From Helicobacter sp. 16-1353 (GTDB lineage: Bacteria; Campylobacterota; Campylobacteria; Campylobacterales; Helicobacteraceae): 54,501 bases of DNA. The stretch is taken from contig NZ_NHYM01000012.1 in assembly GCF_003288815.1 (NCBI RefSeq), forward strand, positions 1-54,501, given 5' to 3'. The position numbers and the translations under genes were made by a program. A model generated the notes under the pieces. It ran no database searches and was not told the DNA's origin. It was given only the letters and a program-made list of their open reading frames with translations. How positions within the stretch are numbered: position 1 is the first letter of the stretch; every line of letters begins with the position of its first letter. Below are positions 7,627-19,675 of this stretch, piece by piece.

Positions 7627-9463
7627 TTATATTATCGAGTTTTTACGAGCAGTTTTTTGGAGTGAGAAAATAAGCAAAATAAATAAGATTGTGTAGATTC
7701 CGCCGATTACTTGCAATGGGTCGAAAAGCCCCCTTTTATCGCCAAATAGCTCTATTGCTGGAATGAGATATTTTGGTGAAATTAATAAAATACAAAGGCT
7801 AACAATATAGCTAAATATGGTTATAAAAGCGTTGAAAATTTTATAGCTTTTAAGCAATATTAGAGCAATGAATACTATAAAAAATGCTATTACGAGCATT
7901 AGATTCCCACAAAATAGGCAAATTTTATCGGCATCATTGATAAAGAATTGAATATGTGCGTCATAACAATTTATAGCTTGGAAGAGATAAGGATTTAGTA
8001 AATCTGTATAGTTGATGAAAGATTGAATATTTTTGTCATAAGAATCTATAGCTTGGATAGGATTAAGAGTTAGCAAATCTGCATAAAAGTAATTAACTAA
8101 TAGCATAACACAAAAGCTAAAAATCCCAAAAGTAGCGATAAGCAATAGCAAAGAGTGAAACGCCCTTAATAAATCACTATGATGGTTGGAAGTGTGGCGA
8201 TAAAATAGTAGTTGCAAGTAATCAACACTCAATTTTGCTTTTTTACGCAAAGTGTCGGATGTCAATTTTAGAGATTTGTTCTCGTGTTTTATTCTTAGCT
8301 CTTCTGCATAAAGCTCCAAAACACGATATTTACTAGCTTCTATTACATCATTTTTAGCTGTAAAAATCGTTTTCATATTTGTAAAACTCTCACGAATCTT
8401 GTAAGATTCTTCGTATGGGGTAACCTTTTTATTTGTCTCTTTAGTTTCAGTCTCATTTAAGTGTTTTTCTATGTCTTCAAATGTCGTATGTGTGTTTAAA
8501 CCCAACATTGAAACTTTATCTAGTTTATCGACACCGACATTCTTTAGTATAAAAATTCCATCAACTTTTATAAAATCTAAGATTAGAGAATCGGTAAAAT
8601 TGCTATTGTTGAATGTTATATATTTTCCAAATTTGGCATTTTCAAAAGTTGTTTTTTTTGTGGAATGTTGAGTTATTAAAAGAAGTGTCGCCCTTAAAAA
8701 TTGTGCCTATAAATTGCACTTCAGCACTAAAAGTATTATGTTGAGCACAACATGTAGCCTTACCAAACATAGTGTCATTAAATGTCGCTTTGTCGTTAAA
8801 AGTATTGTGTTCTATGGTTGCAATGCCATTAAACACAATGTTATTCATTCTCACTTCAGCATTAAATTGGTTAAATTCTATATGTGCATAATCGTTAAAG
8901 TATGTTTCGCTTTTTTCGCTAGAAATATTAAATACTTCATTGAACTCATTCATACAAATAGTTACTATTTCATTAAATTTTGAATTTGAAAATTTTACTT
9001 CTTTATTGAATGTCGAATTATATATACTAACATCGTTAAATGTTGATTGCAAAAATTCTAAAGAGTAAAAGGTGGAACCTTTCCAACTAATCCAGCCTTG
9101 AAATTCTACATTACTAAAGCTTATCGAGTAGGCGATAGTTTTGCCAATGCATTCTATTTTTTGCTTGATTATGCAATATATAAACGAAATAGAGACATCT
9201 TCGTTTGTTGCGTTTTCAAAGCGAATTTCATCAAAAATAAATTTATTTGTTTCTTCGCCACGAAAAATAATATTAATCTTAGCTGGCATATCGCTATTAT
9301 TATTTGGCATATTGTCTATTATTAAAACTTGACCATTAAAATCTTTAGGTTCGATATTGTGCACAATATGCTTAAATAGTGCTTTACCATCAATATCTAT
9401 TGTATTTTCATGGGCAATAACGGCTTTGCTTTGTATATATTTCGATAGGCGGATTTCCCCCAT
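7627..9463 (-). pseudogene. Pentapeptide-repeat membrane protein, split by a frameshift at an A8 tract (phase-variable or broken)
   Basis: Two ORFs (9463-8642, 273 aa, and 8508-7627, 293 aa) are parts of one gene. Reading through an A8 run (T8 on the plus strand, 8652-8659) as A7 joins them into a 611-residue protein, and the bridging residues (TTFENAKFGKYITFNNSNF) continue the repeat pattern. The N-terminal half is a degenerate pentapeptide solenoid with a 10-residue period and Phe at the core (STFND, STFNKEVKF, SKFNE). The C-terminal half has a charged linker and four predicted membrane helices. Its loop contains a tandem repeat of about 25 residues (NPIQAIDSYDKNIQSF and NPYLFQAINCYDAHIQFF). 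The present state is OFF for the membrane half. A sequencing error is possible. Its function is not known. Confidence 0.8.
8652..8659. repeat. Homopolymer T8/A8 tract (candidate phase-variation switch)
   Basis: Eight consecutive T on the plus strand (A8 in the sense direction of the pentapeptide-repeat gene) lie exactly where the two reading frames separate. Losing one base or gaining two restores a single 611-codon ORF. Slipped-strand mispairing at such tracts is a common on/off switch in Helicobacter and Campylobacter surface genes. Confidence 0.7.
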
Positions 9464-9916
9464 TTAATATTCCTTAGATTGCTTTTTAGTCTTAATTATA
9501 TTATATAGAATCTTTATTTATGTGGTTAAGGTTGAATGATTTCTATCTCGCTTTCGATAAAGCTACGGAGTTGGCACATTGGGGAATCTATTTTAGATTC
9601 TAGGCTTTTGTGGATTCTATAGATTCTGCGGAATCTCTCAAGTCATTTGCGTTAATGGAGTTGGCAGAATCTACGAAATTATTAAGAGTTGTAGAATCTT
9701 TTCAATCGCTTAAAACTCCTGAGATTCTAGAATCTGCAGGAAATAATAAAGATTTTGATTTTATCCTTAAGATTCTATCCACTAAGCCCACTATTTTATT
9801 TGCTAGATTCTTGTTAGATTCTGTGATTTTGAGCTTTGGGAGTTATTTTGATATTTCGTATAAAAGCGGATTCCATCGTAGCTCCCAAACATACAATTTT
9901 AGTATTAGAAAATGCT
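9464..9916. other. Gene-poor stretch saturated with GATTC/GAATC words
   Basis: No convincing gene lies here. A plus-strand ORF at 9610-9930 (GTG start, 106 codons) has no ribosome binding site, overlaps the convergent neighbour and has an unusual composition dominated by the repeated DNA word. By hand I count 13 GATTC/GAATC words between 9481 and 9840, against well under two expected at this base composition. Short minus-strand open pieces in several frames (for example one ending IESEIEIIQP near 9530) suggest a decayed gene. Confidence 0.45.
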
Positions 9917-10654
9917 CTACTTGCAAATAAATCTTAGATTTATATTGATTGTAATATTTGCTTCGTTGGCTATCGGTGCTTCTGCTGTGGTGGAATCTGC
10001 ATTTGATGATTCCATTTTTGCGTTTGCAAGTGCTCTTGGCATTGGACTTGGGATATAATCATCGCTTGTGCTTATGCTATTTACCACACATTTTTTACCT
10101 GCTAATGTGGAATATTTAGTTTCTATGCTATTAATATGACTCAAAAACTCGCCAAATAATGTCTCTTTTGCGGCATTTATCTCATCATCTGTTATACGAT
10201 AGGCAATGCTTGGTTGTGGCAGTGTAAGCAATCTATTTGATGATAATATTTTATTAATCTTAGAGAGAAAGTCATTATATTTCGCCAATCCATCTTTTTC
10301 TAAAAATTTACAATTAAGCGTAAAATCCACATTCTGCCCGATAGTTTTTCTATCGTTTTTATCATAATTAACTATTGGATTTATCGAGTAGCTCCCACCT
10401 TTGCAAATATCATCTTTTTTTGCTTCTACTATGATAGTATTTAATGTGCTTGTGATACTCTTTCTATCATTATCGTTTAATTCCCCTATATTTCTTAGTA
10501 ATGATGAGCTTTCAATCCTAATATCAGCGAATAAATAACTAGGCTCGATTTTTTTATTTAACACAAAATTTTTTTCGATAGCCAAGCTATCATTGCTTAT
10601 ATTTTGACCGAAAGTTAAGCCCGCAACACAACATATTAAAATCATTTTTTTCAT
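9917..10654 (-). CDS. Exported SIMPL/DUF541-like periplasmic protein
   Basis: This 245-residue protein has an N-terminal signal peptide (MKKMILICCVAGLTFG, cleavage near residue 16). Its layout fits the SIMPL (DUF541, YggE-like) family of periplasmic proteins: a central region with conserved Tyr/Asp positions and a C-terminal beta-strand ending ANITININLRF. The molecular role of the family is poorly known, with oxidative stress proposed for YggE. Three or four cysteines may form disulfides. Its ATG overlaps the stop of the upstream phosphoesterase gene by one base (TAATG), so the two are probably translationally coupled. The family assignment is by eye. Confidence 0.5.
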   Translation of the reverse strand: MKKMILICCVAGLTFGQNISNDSLAIEKNFVLNKKIEPSYLFADIRIESSSLLRNIGELNDNDRKSITSTLNTIIVEAKKDDICKGGSYSINPIVNYDKNDRKTIGQNVDFTLNCKFLEKDGLAKYNDFLSKINKILSSNRLLTLPQPSIAYRITDDEINAAKETLFGEFLSHINSIETKYSTLAGKKCVVNSISTSDDYIPSPMPRALANAKMESSNADSTTAEAPIANEANITININLRFICK

Positions 10655-11748
10655 TATCTTACTCCTTTTAATGTGATTAGATTTATCTCAGATTCTGCTC
10701 CCACTCTACCATAGGTTACAGCCACACTAGCACCTTTAGTAATATAGATTTGAATATCATTTATCGTTTTTAATCCAGATAAAAATGGATTTGCCAAATA
10801 TACAATAAAACTAAATGGAAAAATTTGCCCTCCATGCGTGTGTCCGCTAAGCAATAAATCAATATTAGAATCCAATATATCAATTGTATTTGGTTGATGT
10901 GAAAGCATAATATTTGGAAGCGATGGAATAGTATTTTGCATAGCTTTAGTTACATCAGGCTCTAAATATCCAAATCTAAATCCACTCATATCACTTAATC
11001 CAATTAGATTTATATCATCATCAATAACCACACTATTATTTACAAGTGTTGTAATACCAAGATTATCAATAATCTCAAGACTTCTATAAGCATTAGAGAT
11101 GAACTCGTGATTTCCAAGCACGAAATAGACGCCATATTTTGCCTTAAGATTTTTTAGTAAATCTAGCGAATCTCTTATATTTTCTTCCCTATCATCAATA
11201 ATATCACCAAGTAAAACGATAATATCTGGATTCGTGGAGTTTGCTAGAGAGATAATTTTCTCTACTTTCTTAGAAGTTATTAGTTTTGATAAATGTAAAT
11301 CAGAGATTACTAAAATACTCATATCTTTTTTTAGATTTTTTATTTCTATGGTTTGGGTTGTGATATTTGGCATTTTACTTGCACCATAGATTCCAAAACC
11401 TACGCCAATAATCGCTACAGCAAATAATATGCGACTTATTAGAATCGCTGGAAAACCTTTTATGAATTTTGCTAGAATTAAGAAAATAATATTCACCAAA
11501 GCCGCACTAAATAATAAAAGTGTAGTTAAAATAGAGATTGATAAAAGTAAGATAATAGAATCTGGCACATCAAATCTACGAGTAACCATAAAAATAATAA
11601 TTAAAATAAAATTTAGGATTAGCAATAATATCCCTAGAATCCTATATCTTAGAGATAGATTTCGTAGCATTGGTTTTATTAAAAAGTGGTAGCTTATAAT
11701 GTGAAATATTAAAAAAACGCATAGAGAGACGATTAGAAATGTGCTCAT
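10654..11748 (-). CDS. Membrane-anchored metallophosphoesterase (YaeI-like)
   Basis: The 364-residue protein has four N-terminal membrane helices (about 3-25, 37-55, 64-95, 102-122) followed by a calcineurin-like phosphoesterase domain. All metal-binding motifs are present: D150-x-H152, G181-D182, G212-N-H214-E, H284, and GHTHGG with H303 and H305. The order and spacing fit the YaeI-like branch of the superfamily, whose members hydrolyse phosphodiester bonds at the membrane. The natural substrate is unknown. The gene heads a two-gene minus-strand operon with the SIMPL-like protein and is divergent from the NlpC/P60 lipoprotein. Confidence 0.85.
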   Translation of the reverse strand: MSTFLIVSLCVFLIFHIISYHFLIKPMLRNLSLRYRILGILLLILNFILIIIFMVTRRFDVPDSIILLLSISILTTLLLFSAALVNIIFLILAKFIKGFPAILISRILFAVAIIGVGFGIYGASKMPNITTQTIEIKNLKKDMSILVISDLHLSKLITSKKVEKIISLANSTNPDIIVLLGDIIDDREENIRDSLDLLKNLKAKYGVYFVLGNHEFISNAYRSLEIIDNLGITTLVNNSVVIDDDINLIGLSDMSGFRFGYLEPDVTKAMQNTIPSLPNIMLSHQPNTIDILDSNIDLLLSGHTHGGQIFPFSFIVYLANPFLSGLKTINDIQIYITKGASVAVTYGRVGAESEINLITLKGVR

Positions 11749-11810
11749 ATACTTCCAAAATATAATTTTTTTGCAAGTATAATATAAAAATTAAGAAACG
11801 GGAGTATTTT

Positions 11811-13112
11811 TTGTATCCTAAAATATTAAAATTTTTAGTTCTTATAATATTATTTATAGGTTGTTCCACAAAACAGCCCATAAGTTTTGATTTAAAGCCT
11901 AATACGCAAATCGCCGATTTGAATCTCTCGCAAAGAGCTATTATGTATATTAGTGATAATAATGATTTTGGCGATTCTGCTTTTAGCGGAGAATTAAAAA
12001 GGGAATATTTAGAGAAATATTTCAGTGTTTGGAGGGATGATTTTATTCCGCCAGATAAAAATGATATGTTTTGGGGATTGGTAGCTAAAAATGGCTTTGG
12101 AGAATCTAAAAAGCCCATAAATAACGGATTCCTAGATGAGTTAGAATCTAATATGCAAGTAGATTTCTATCCAAGTAGGAAAGATAAAGCCATTATGGTA
12201 AAAAGTGCTAATGTGAGAGTTTTACCCACAGAGAAGCCGAGATTTTCCACTATTGATGGCTATCCATTTGATAGATGGCAAAATTCCCTAATATTTGCAT
12301 TTACGCCTGTTATTATCCTACACCACGATAAAACCAAAGAATGGGTTTTAATCCAAAGCTCTTTTGTTTCTGGCTGGGTAAAATATGACGAAGTGGCGTT
12401 AATAAACAAAGATGATGTGGAATCTTTTATGCAAAATAGTGATTTTTTAATGCCAAATAGAGATAAGATTCCGCTTTATTTTAATAATCAATTTATAGAA
12501 AATGCAAGAATTGGAATGCTTTTTGAGTCAAAAGAAAACTATATTTATGGCTACTATAGAAATGAAAATGGTTTTGCAGTTAAGATTCCACTAGTATTTG
12601 ATAGCAATGATTTTGATATTTTCCCACTCAATCTAAATCAAATAAATATTGCAAATATCGCAGATTCTCTAAATCTTGAAAATTACGGCTGGGGTGGAAT
12701 GTATGGCAATAGGGATTGTTCTAGTTTTGTTAGAGATGTGTTTATGGGTGTTGGAATCTGGCTTCCAAGAAATTCTCTAGCACAAGTAAATCACGCTAAA
12801 ATCTCCCCATATAGCCAATATATGGCTTTGCCCGATGATAATAATGAAAAAATAGAAATGATTAAAAAGTATGCAAAGCCATTTAGAACGATTCTTTGGC
12901 TAAAAGGGCATATAATGCTTTATATCGGTGAAGTGGATAATCAAATAATGGTAATCCACGATGTTTGGGGAGCAAAAACTACACAAGGAGTAGAAATCCT
13001 AGGTGGCATTTCTATCACAACACTAACACCGGGAATAGAAAAAAATGAAAATGGTGATGCCCCGCCAACCTTGCTTGATAGGATTAAATCAATGAATATA
13101 ATCATAAAATAA
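11811..13112 (+). CDS. SH3/NlpC-P60 family lipoprotein (cell-wall peptidase)
   Basis: The product (433 residues, TTG start, GGGAG site 6 nt upstream) has a lipoprotein signal with lipobox cysteine C18. The middle region fits the paired SH3-type domains of this family (around residues 120-260). A C-terminal NlpC/P60 cysteine-peptidase domain carries C303 in NRDCSSFVRDVF, H367 in GHIMLYIG and H383 in VIHDVWG. Such enzymes cut D-glutamyl to diamino-acid bonds in peptidoglycan stem peptides. A related SH3/NlpC protein occurs in H. pylori (HP0087-like). It is anchored in a membrane facing the periplasm and ends convergently with tgt. Confidence 0.88.
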   Translation: MYPKILKFLVLIILFIGCSTKQPISFDLKPNTQIADLNLSQRAIMYISDNNDFGDSAFSGELKREYLEKYFSVWRDDFIPPDKNDMFWGLVAKNGFGESKKPINNGFLDELESNMQVDFYPSRKDKAIMVKSANVRVLPTEKPRFSTIDGYPFDRWQNSLIFAFTPVIILHHDKTKEWVLIQSSFVSGWVKYDEVALINKDDVESFMQNSDFLMPNRDKIPLYFNNQFIENARIGMLFESKENYIYGYYRNENGFAVKIPLVFDSNDFDIFPLNLNQINIANIADSLNLENYGWGGMYGNRDCSSFVRDVFMGVGIWLPRNSLAQVNHAKISPYSQYMALPDDNNEKIEMIKKYAKPFRTILWLKGHIMLYIGEVDNQIMVIHDVWGAKTTQGVEILGGISITTLTPGIEKNENGDAPPTLLDRIKSMNIIIK

Positions 13113-13133
13113 ATATTAATATCAAAGATTTAT

Positions 13134-15755
<2,622 letters not shown>

Positions 15756-15813
15756 GGATTTTATTAAATAAAAAGTCGTAAAATATTTGTTTAAAAATAC
15801 ATAAAGATATAAA

Positions 15814-16869
15814 ATGACTAAAACAATACAAGTAAATACAAAAGATAGAGATTATAAAGTCCATATCGGGCATATGCCAGAGATTAGCTTTGAGGGAAAA
15901 GTTCTTATCGTAACTAATCCAAAGGTTTGTGGGCTTCATATAGAAAAATTACTATCTAATATTAAAGCAAATAGTATTTATATTTGCACAGTTAAAGATG
16001 GTGAGCAATACAAGAATCTTCAAAGTATTGAAGAGATTTTAAATAATGCCTTTAATCATAAATTAGATAGAAAATCATTAATTATCGCATTTGGCGGTGG
16101 CGTTATCGGCGATATGAGCGGATTTGCAGCTGGAATCTATCAAAGAGGCATTGATTTTATCGTGATTCCAACTACGGTTTTATCGCAAGTTGATGCAAGT
16201 GTCGGCGGTAAAACAGGCATTAATAATGCTTTTGGTAAGAATCTAATTGGCTTATTTCACCAACCAAAAGCTGTTTATATTGATATTGATTTTTTATCCA
16301 CTTTGCCAAAGCGAGAATTCAATGCTGGTATTAGTGAGATTATCAAAATGGCAGTGTGCTTTGATGGCGATTTTTTTAATTGGTTAGAAAATGTAGATTT
16401 AATCGCTAATAAAAATGATTTAGAATATGCCATTTATCAAAGTATTAAGATAAAGGCTAATATCGTAAGCCAAGATGAAAGGGAAAATGGCATTCGAGCG
16501 GGGTTAAATTATGGTCATACCTTTGGACATATTATTGAGTTATTTGGGGATTACTCACTTTATTTGCACGGTGAGGCGGTGAGTTTGGGGATATGTAAAG
16601 CAAATAATCTAGCTATAAATCTAGGTAAATTAAGCTTAAATGACGCACAAAGAATTAAAAAGCTATTATCAAAATTCCATCTCCCGATAGATTATAAGGT
16701 GGAAAATCCACAAGAATTTTATAGTAAATTTTTCTTAGATAAAAAAAGCCAAAATGATAATCTAAGATTCATTATCCCAAATGGCATTGGTAAGATGGAG
16801 ATTATAGAGAATCCGCCAAAAGAAATATTATTTAATGCACTTTGTGATGTGGTAGATTCTAGCTACTAA
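15814..16869 (+). CDS. aroB: 3-dehydroquinate synthase
   Basis: AroB converts DAHP to 3-dehydroquinate, the second step of the shikimate pathway, using NAD+ and a divalent metal. The 351-residue protein has the NAD-binding FGGGVIGDMSGFAAGIYQRG motif, PTTVLSQVDASVGGKTGIN and the metal-ligand region GLNYGHTFGHIIE with both histidines. It is the second plus-strand gene of a cluster running TrkA-like, aroB, mscS, mtaB, ftsH-like, bioV. The mscS-like gene starts 12 bp after its stop, so they are probably co-transcribed. Confidence 0.97.
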   Translation: MTKTIQVNTKDRDYKVHIGHMPEISFEGKVLIVTNPKVCGLHIEKLLSNIKANSIYICTVKDGEQYKNLQSIEEILNNAFNHKLDRKSLIIAFGGGVIGDMSGFAAGIYQRGIDFIVIPTTVLSQVDASVGGKTGINNAFGKNLIGLFHQPKAVYIDIDFLSTLPKREFNAGISEIIKMAVCFDGDFFNWLENVDLIANKNDLEYAIYQSIKIKANIVSQDERENGIRAGLNYGHTFGHIIELFGDYSLYLHGEAVSLGICKANNLAINLGKLSLNDAQRIKKLLSKFHLPIDYKVENPQEFYSKFFLDKKSQNDNLRFIIPNGIGKMEIIENPPKEILFNALCDVVDSSY

Positions 16870-16881
16870 AAGAAGGATAAT

Positions 16882-18456
16882 TTGATACTACATTTTATAT
16901 TGCTTTTTCTATCGTTTAATATAGTTTTTGCGGATAATCTTATTCAAAATAAGGTGTTTAATTCCCAACAGAAAAATTATTCTACAGAAAATGAATTAGC
17001 AGAAATTGATAAATATATAAAGGATAATCCTTGGATTCTTAAATATAAAAATTATAATGAATACAATATAGCATATAATGAGATGATTGAGATTGAAGCA
17101 GAATTAGAATATCTCAAAAAACAGCCCAAAACTACAAAAGTAATTAGCAAAATCAATGTATTAGAGCAGAAATACTACACTATAAAACGACAAGAGGAAT
17201 TACTACATAATTACAAAAATGAGCCATATAAAGAGCTTATAACACCGCAAAATCTTAGCGAGATTCCAAATATTACAAATCCATTTTTAATAACTAGTGG
17301 CTTCTCATATATTAAGAATCTAAGGGCACAAATCTCTGTTATTGAGGAGAATCTTAGTAGCTTGGAAAAATTGCTTACTATGCTATATAGAAAAGCAGAA
17401 ATATTACAAGATGACACAAGTAAAACAAAAGAATTACAAGAAACACAAAATGCCATTAAAGAGCTGGAATCTACGAGTAAAATCCTAAATGTTTATGTGG
17501 ATATTTTCAAAAAAGATGCTGATAATAATATACAAAAAGTCCAACAAGAGATAAAAGATGAGATTGTAAAGCTATTTTATATTATTCTATCCATAGCGAT
17601 TATTTCTATTATTTCTTTTATTATAAAGCTACTTTTAAAGATATATACGCAAAGAGGTGATACAACTAAGAGTTATACGATTAATAAACTTGTAAATGTG
17701 CTAAATGTAAGCATAATAATATTTATTTTAATCTTTGCATATATCGAAAATGTAACTTATATCGTGGCGATTATCGGTTTTGTTTCTGCTGGTTTAGCGA
17801 TAGCTATGAAAGATTGGTTTATGTCCTTTTTTGGATATATGGTTATTGTTGGTGGCGGAAGCATAAAGTCTGGAGATAGAATCCGTGTTGTAAAAGATAA
17901 TACCACTTATGTTGGCGATGTTATAGATATATCGATGCTTAGAATTACACTTTATGAAGATGTTACTTATACCACTTATGCGGAAAATCGCCGAGCTGGA
18001 AGAATCATATTTATCCCTAATAATCTTATTTTTACAACTATGATTGCAAATTATTCTCACTCAAATATGAAAACAGTTTGGGACGGCGTAGATATTACTA
18101 TTACATTCCATAGTAATTACAAAAAAGCCCTTTTTCTTGCTAGTGAAATCGCCAAAAAATATTCGCTTGGCTACACGGAAACCACAAAACGACAGCTAAA
18201 TAAACTAAAAGTAAATTATTCCTTAAGAGGTATAAATGTAGAGCCAAGAGTTTTTAGCTTTATCGTTCCAAATGGTATAAAAATATCTGTTTGGTTTCAA
18301 ACAAATTCCTATGCCACATTGATGTTAAATAGTATTATTTCTGGGGCAATAATAGAAGCATTCACAAGTGCCGATGATATTGAAATATCATATCCTACAA
18401 CAACCGTTATTTCAAAAGATAAATCATTAGGAGATGGTAGTGAAGGTGTTCTTTAA
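16882..18456 (+). CDS. MscS-family mechanosensitive channel with coiled-coil periplasmic domain
   Basis: This 524-residue protein starts at a TTG preceded by AAGGAT. It has a signal-like N terminus, a long coiled-coil-rich periplasmic region (about 30-220), then membrane helices near 225-250, 272-290 and 295-330. The pore-lining helix and MscS core follow (GLAIAMKDWFMSFFGYMVIV, then GDRIRV). The C-terminal cytoplasmic vestibule domain is complete. Such channels release osmolytes under hypo-osmotic stress. The N-terminal extension places it among the large MscS proteins. It corresponds to HP0284. Its end overlaps the start region of mtaB. Confidence 0.9.
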   Translation: MILHFILLFLSFNIVFADNLIQNKVFNSQQKNYSTENELAEIDKYIKDNPWILKYKNYNEYNIAYNEMIEIEAELEYLKKQPKTTKVISKINVLEQKYYTIKRQEELLHNYKNEPYKELITPQNLSEIPNITNPFLITSGFSYIKNLRAQISVIEENLSSLEKLLTMLYRKAEILQDDTSKTKELQETQNAIKELESTSKILNVYVDIFKKDADNNIQKVQQEIKDEIVKLFYIILSIAIISIISFIIKLLLKIYTQRGDTTKSYTINKLVNVLNVSIIIFILIFAYIENVTYIVAIIGFVSAGLAIAMKDWFMSFFGYMVIVGGGSIKSGDRIRVVKDNTTYVGDVIDISMLRITLYEDVTYTTYAENRRAGRIIFIPNNLIFTTMIANYSHSNMKTVWDGVDITITFHSNYKKALFLASEIAKKYSLGYTETTKRQLNKLKVNYSLRGINVEPRVFSFIVPNGIKISVWFQTNSYATLMLNSIISGAIIEAFTSADDIEISYPTTTVISKDKSLGDGSEGVL

Positions 18457-19675
18457 GACTTTTGGTTGTAGAACAAATATCTTTGATACGCAGATTATGA
18501 TTGCTTCCTTAGAATCCTATGAGATTGTAAAAAATGAGAATGAAGCAGATATTGTCGTGGTAAATTCCTGCACTGTTACAAATGGTGCTGATAAAGATGT
18601 CAAAGATTATATATCTAAGATTAGAAAACTTAATAAAAAGATTTTATTTACAGGCTGTGCATTAGATAGCGTAGGTAAAGATATGTTTGCAAAAGGTAGT
18701 ATATTTGGTGCTTTTGGGCATAGCAAAAAAGAAGAAATCTCTACATTATTGCAAAATAAAACAAGATTCTATTTTGATAATGATTTATCACATCTAGATT
18801 CTACAATTATCCATAGATTTATAGGCAAAAGTAGGGCGTTTATTAAGATTCAAGAAGGTTGTAATTTTAAATGTTCCTATTGTGTGATACCGCAAGTGCG
18901 GGGTAAATCAAGAAGTTATCAAAAAAACTACATTCTTTCACAAATAAAAATATTAGCAGATAATGGAATTAGTGAAATCGTGCTAAGTGGGACGAATCTA
19001 GGTAGTTATGGGAAAGATACAAATGACACTTTGCCAAAACTCCTAATAGATATTTCAAAAATATCCGGGATAAAACGAATTCGATTAGGTAGCTTAGAGC
19101 CTTCGCAAATCAACGATGATTTTTTGGAGATTTTGGATTCTAGTTTTTTAGAAAAACATTTGCATATTGCCATTCAACACACAGATAATAAAATGCTTCG
19201 CATTATGAATAGAATAAATCGATTTGAAAAAGATTTAATACTATTTGAGAAAATCGCAAAAAAGGGATTCGCACTTGGAAGTGATTTTATTGTGGGGCAT
19301 CCATTTGAAAGCGATGAGATTTTTAATAATGCTTTTTTACACCTTAAAGCTTTGCCTTTAACGCATATCCATACTTTTATATACTCCCCAAGAGCTAATA
19401 CAAAATCCGCAAATATGCCCTTAAACATACCAAAAGCAAAAGCTAAAGAGAGATTGCATTTAATAAAATCGCTAATTGCTAGTAAAAATAAGATATTTAG
19501 GGAATCCAAAAAGCAATTAAATGTATTAGTTGAGAATAAAAAAGGTAGTTTTTTCTATGGATTAGACCAATTTTTTAATAGAATCCAGATTAAAAGTGAT
19601 TATGATTTATCCTTAAAATGGTTGCAAATAGATAATTACAAGGTAGGAGAAGGTGTTAATTATGCGGAAATCTAA
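18440..19675 (+). CDS. mtaB: tRNA t6A37 methylthiotransferase MtaB
   Basis: MtaB adds a methylthio group to t6A at position 37 of ANN-decoding tRNAs. The product has the N-terminal UPF0004 domain with three cluster cysteines (KTFGCRTN, VVNSCTVT, FTGCA). A radical-SAM core with GCNFKCSYC (CxxxCxxC) and a C-terminal TRAM-like region follow. I chose the GTG at 18440, because AGGAG (18429-18433) lies 6 nt upstream of it but directly abuts the ATG at 18434. This gives 411 residues. It overlaps the mscS-like gene by 17 bp and is followed by the ftsH-like gene with a short overlap, which indicates tight coupling. Confidence 0.93.
   Translation: MKVFFKTFGCRTNIFDTQIMIASLESYEIVKNENEADIVVVNSCTVTNGADKDVKDYISKIRKLNKKILFTGCALDSVGKDMFAKGSIFGAFGHSKKEEISTLLQNKTRFYFDNDLSHLDSTIIHRFIGKSRAFIKIQEGCNFKCSYCVIPQVRGKSRSYQKNYILSQIKILADNGISEIVLSGTNLGSYGKDTNDTLPKLLIDISKISGIKRIRLGSLEPSQINDDFLEILDSSFLEKHLHIAIQHTDNKMLRIMNRINRFEKDLILFEKIAKKGFALGSDFIVGHPFESDEIFNNAFLHLKALPLTHIHTFIYSPRANTKSANMPLNIPKAKAKERLHLIKSLIASKNKIFRESKKQLNVLVENKKGSFFYGLDQFFNRIQIKSDYDLSLKWLQIDNYKVGEGVNYAEI

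Noticed and set aside
9610-9930. Plus-strand ORF of 106 codons
   Set aside because: It has a GTG start without a ribosome site, composition dominated by GATTC words, and overlaps the convergent SIMPL-like gene. It is kept only as part of the gene-poor region.
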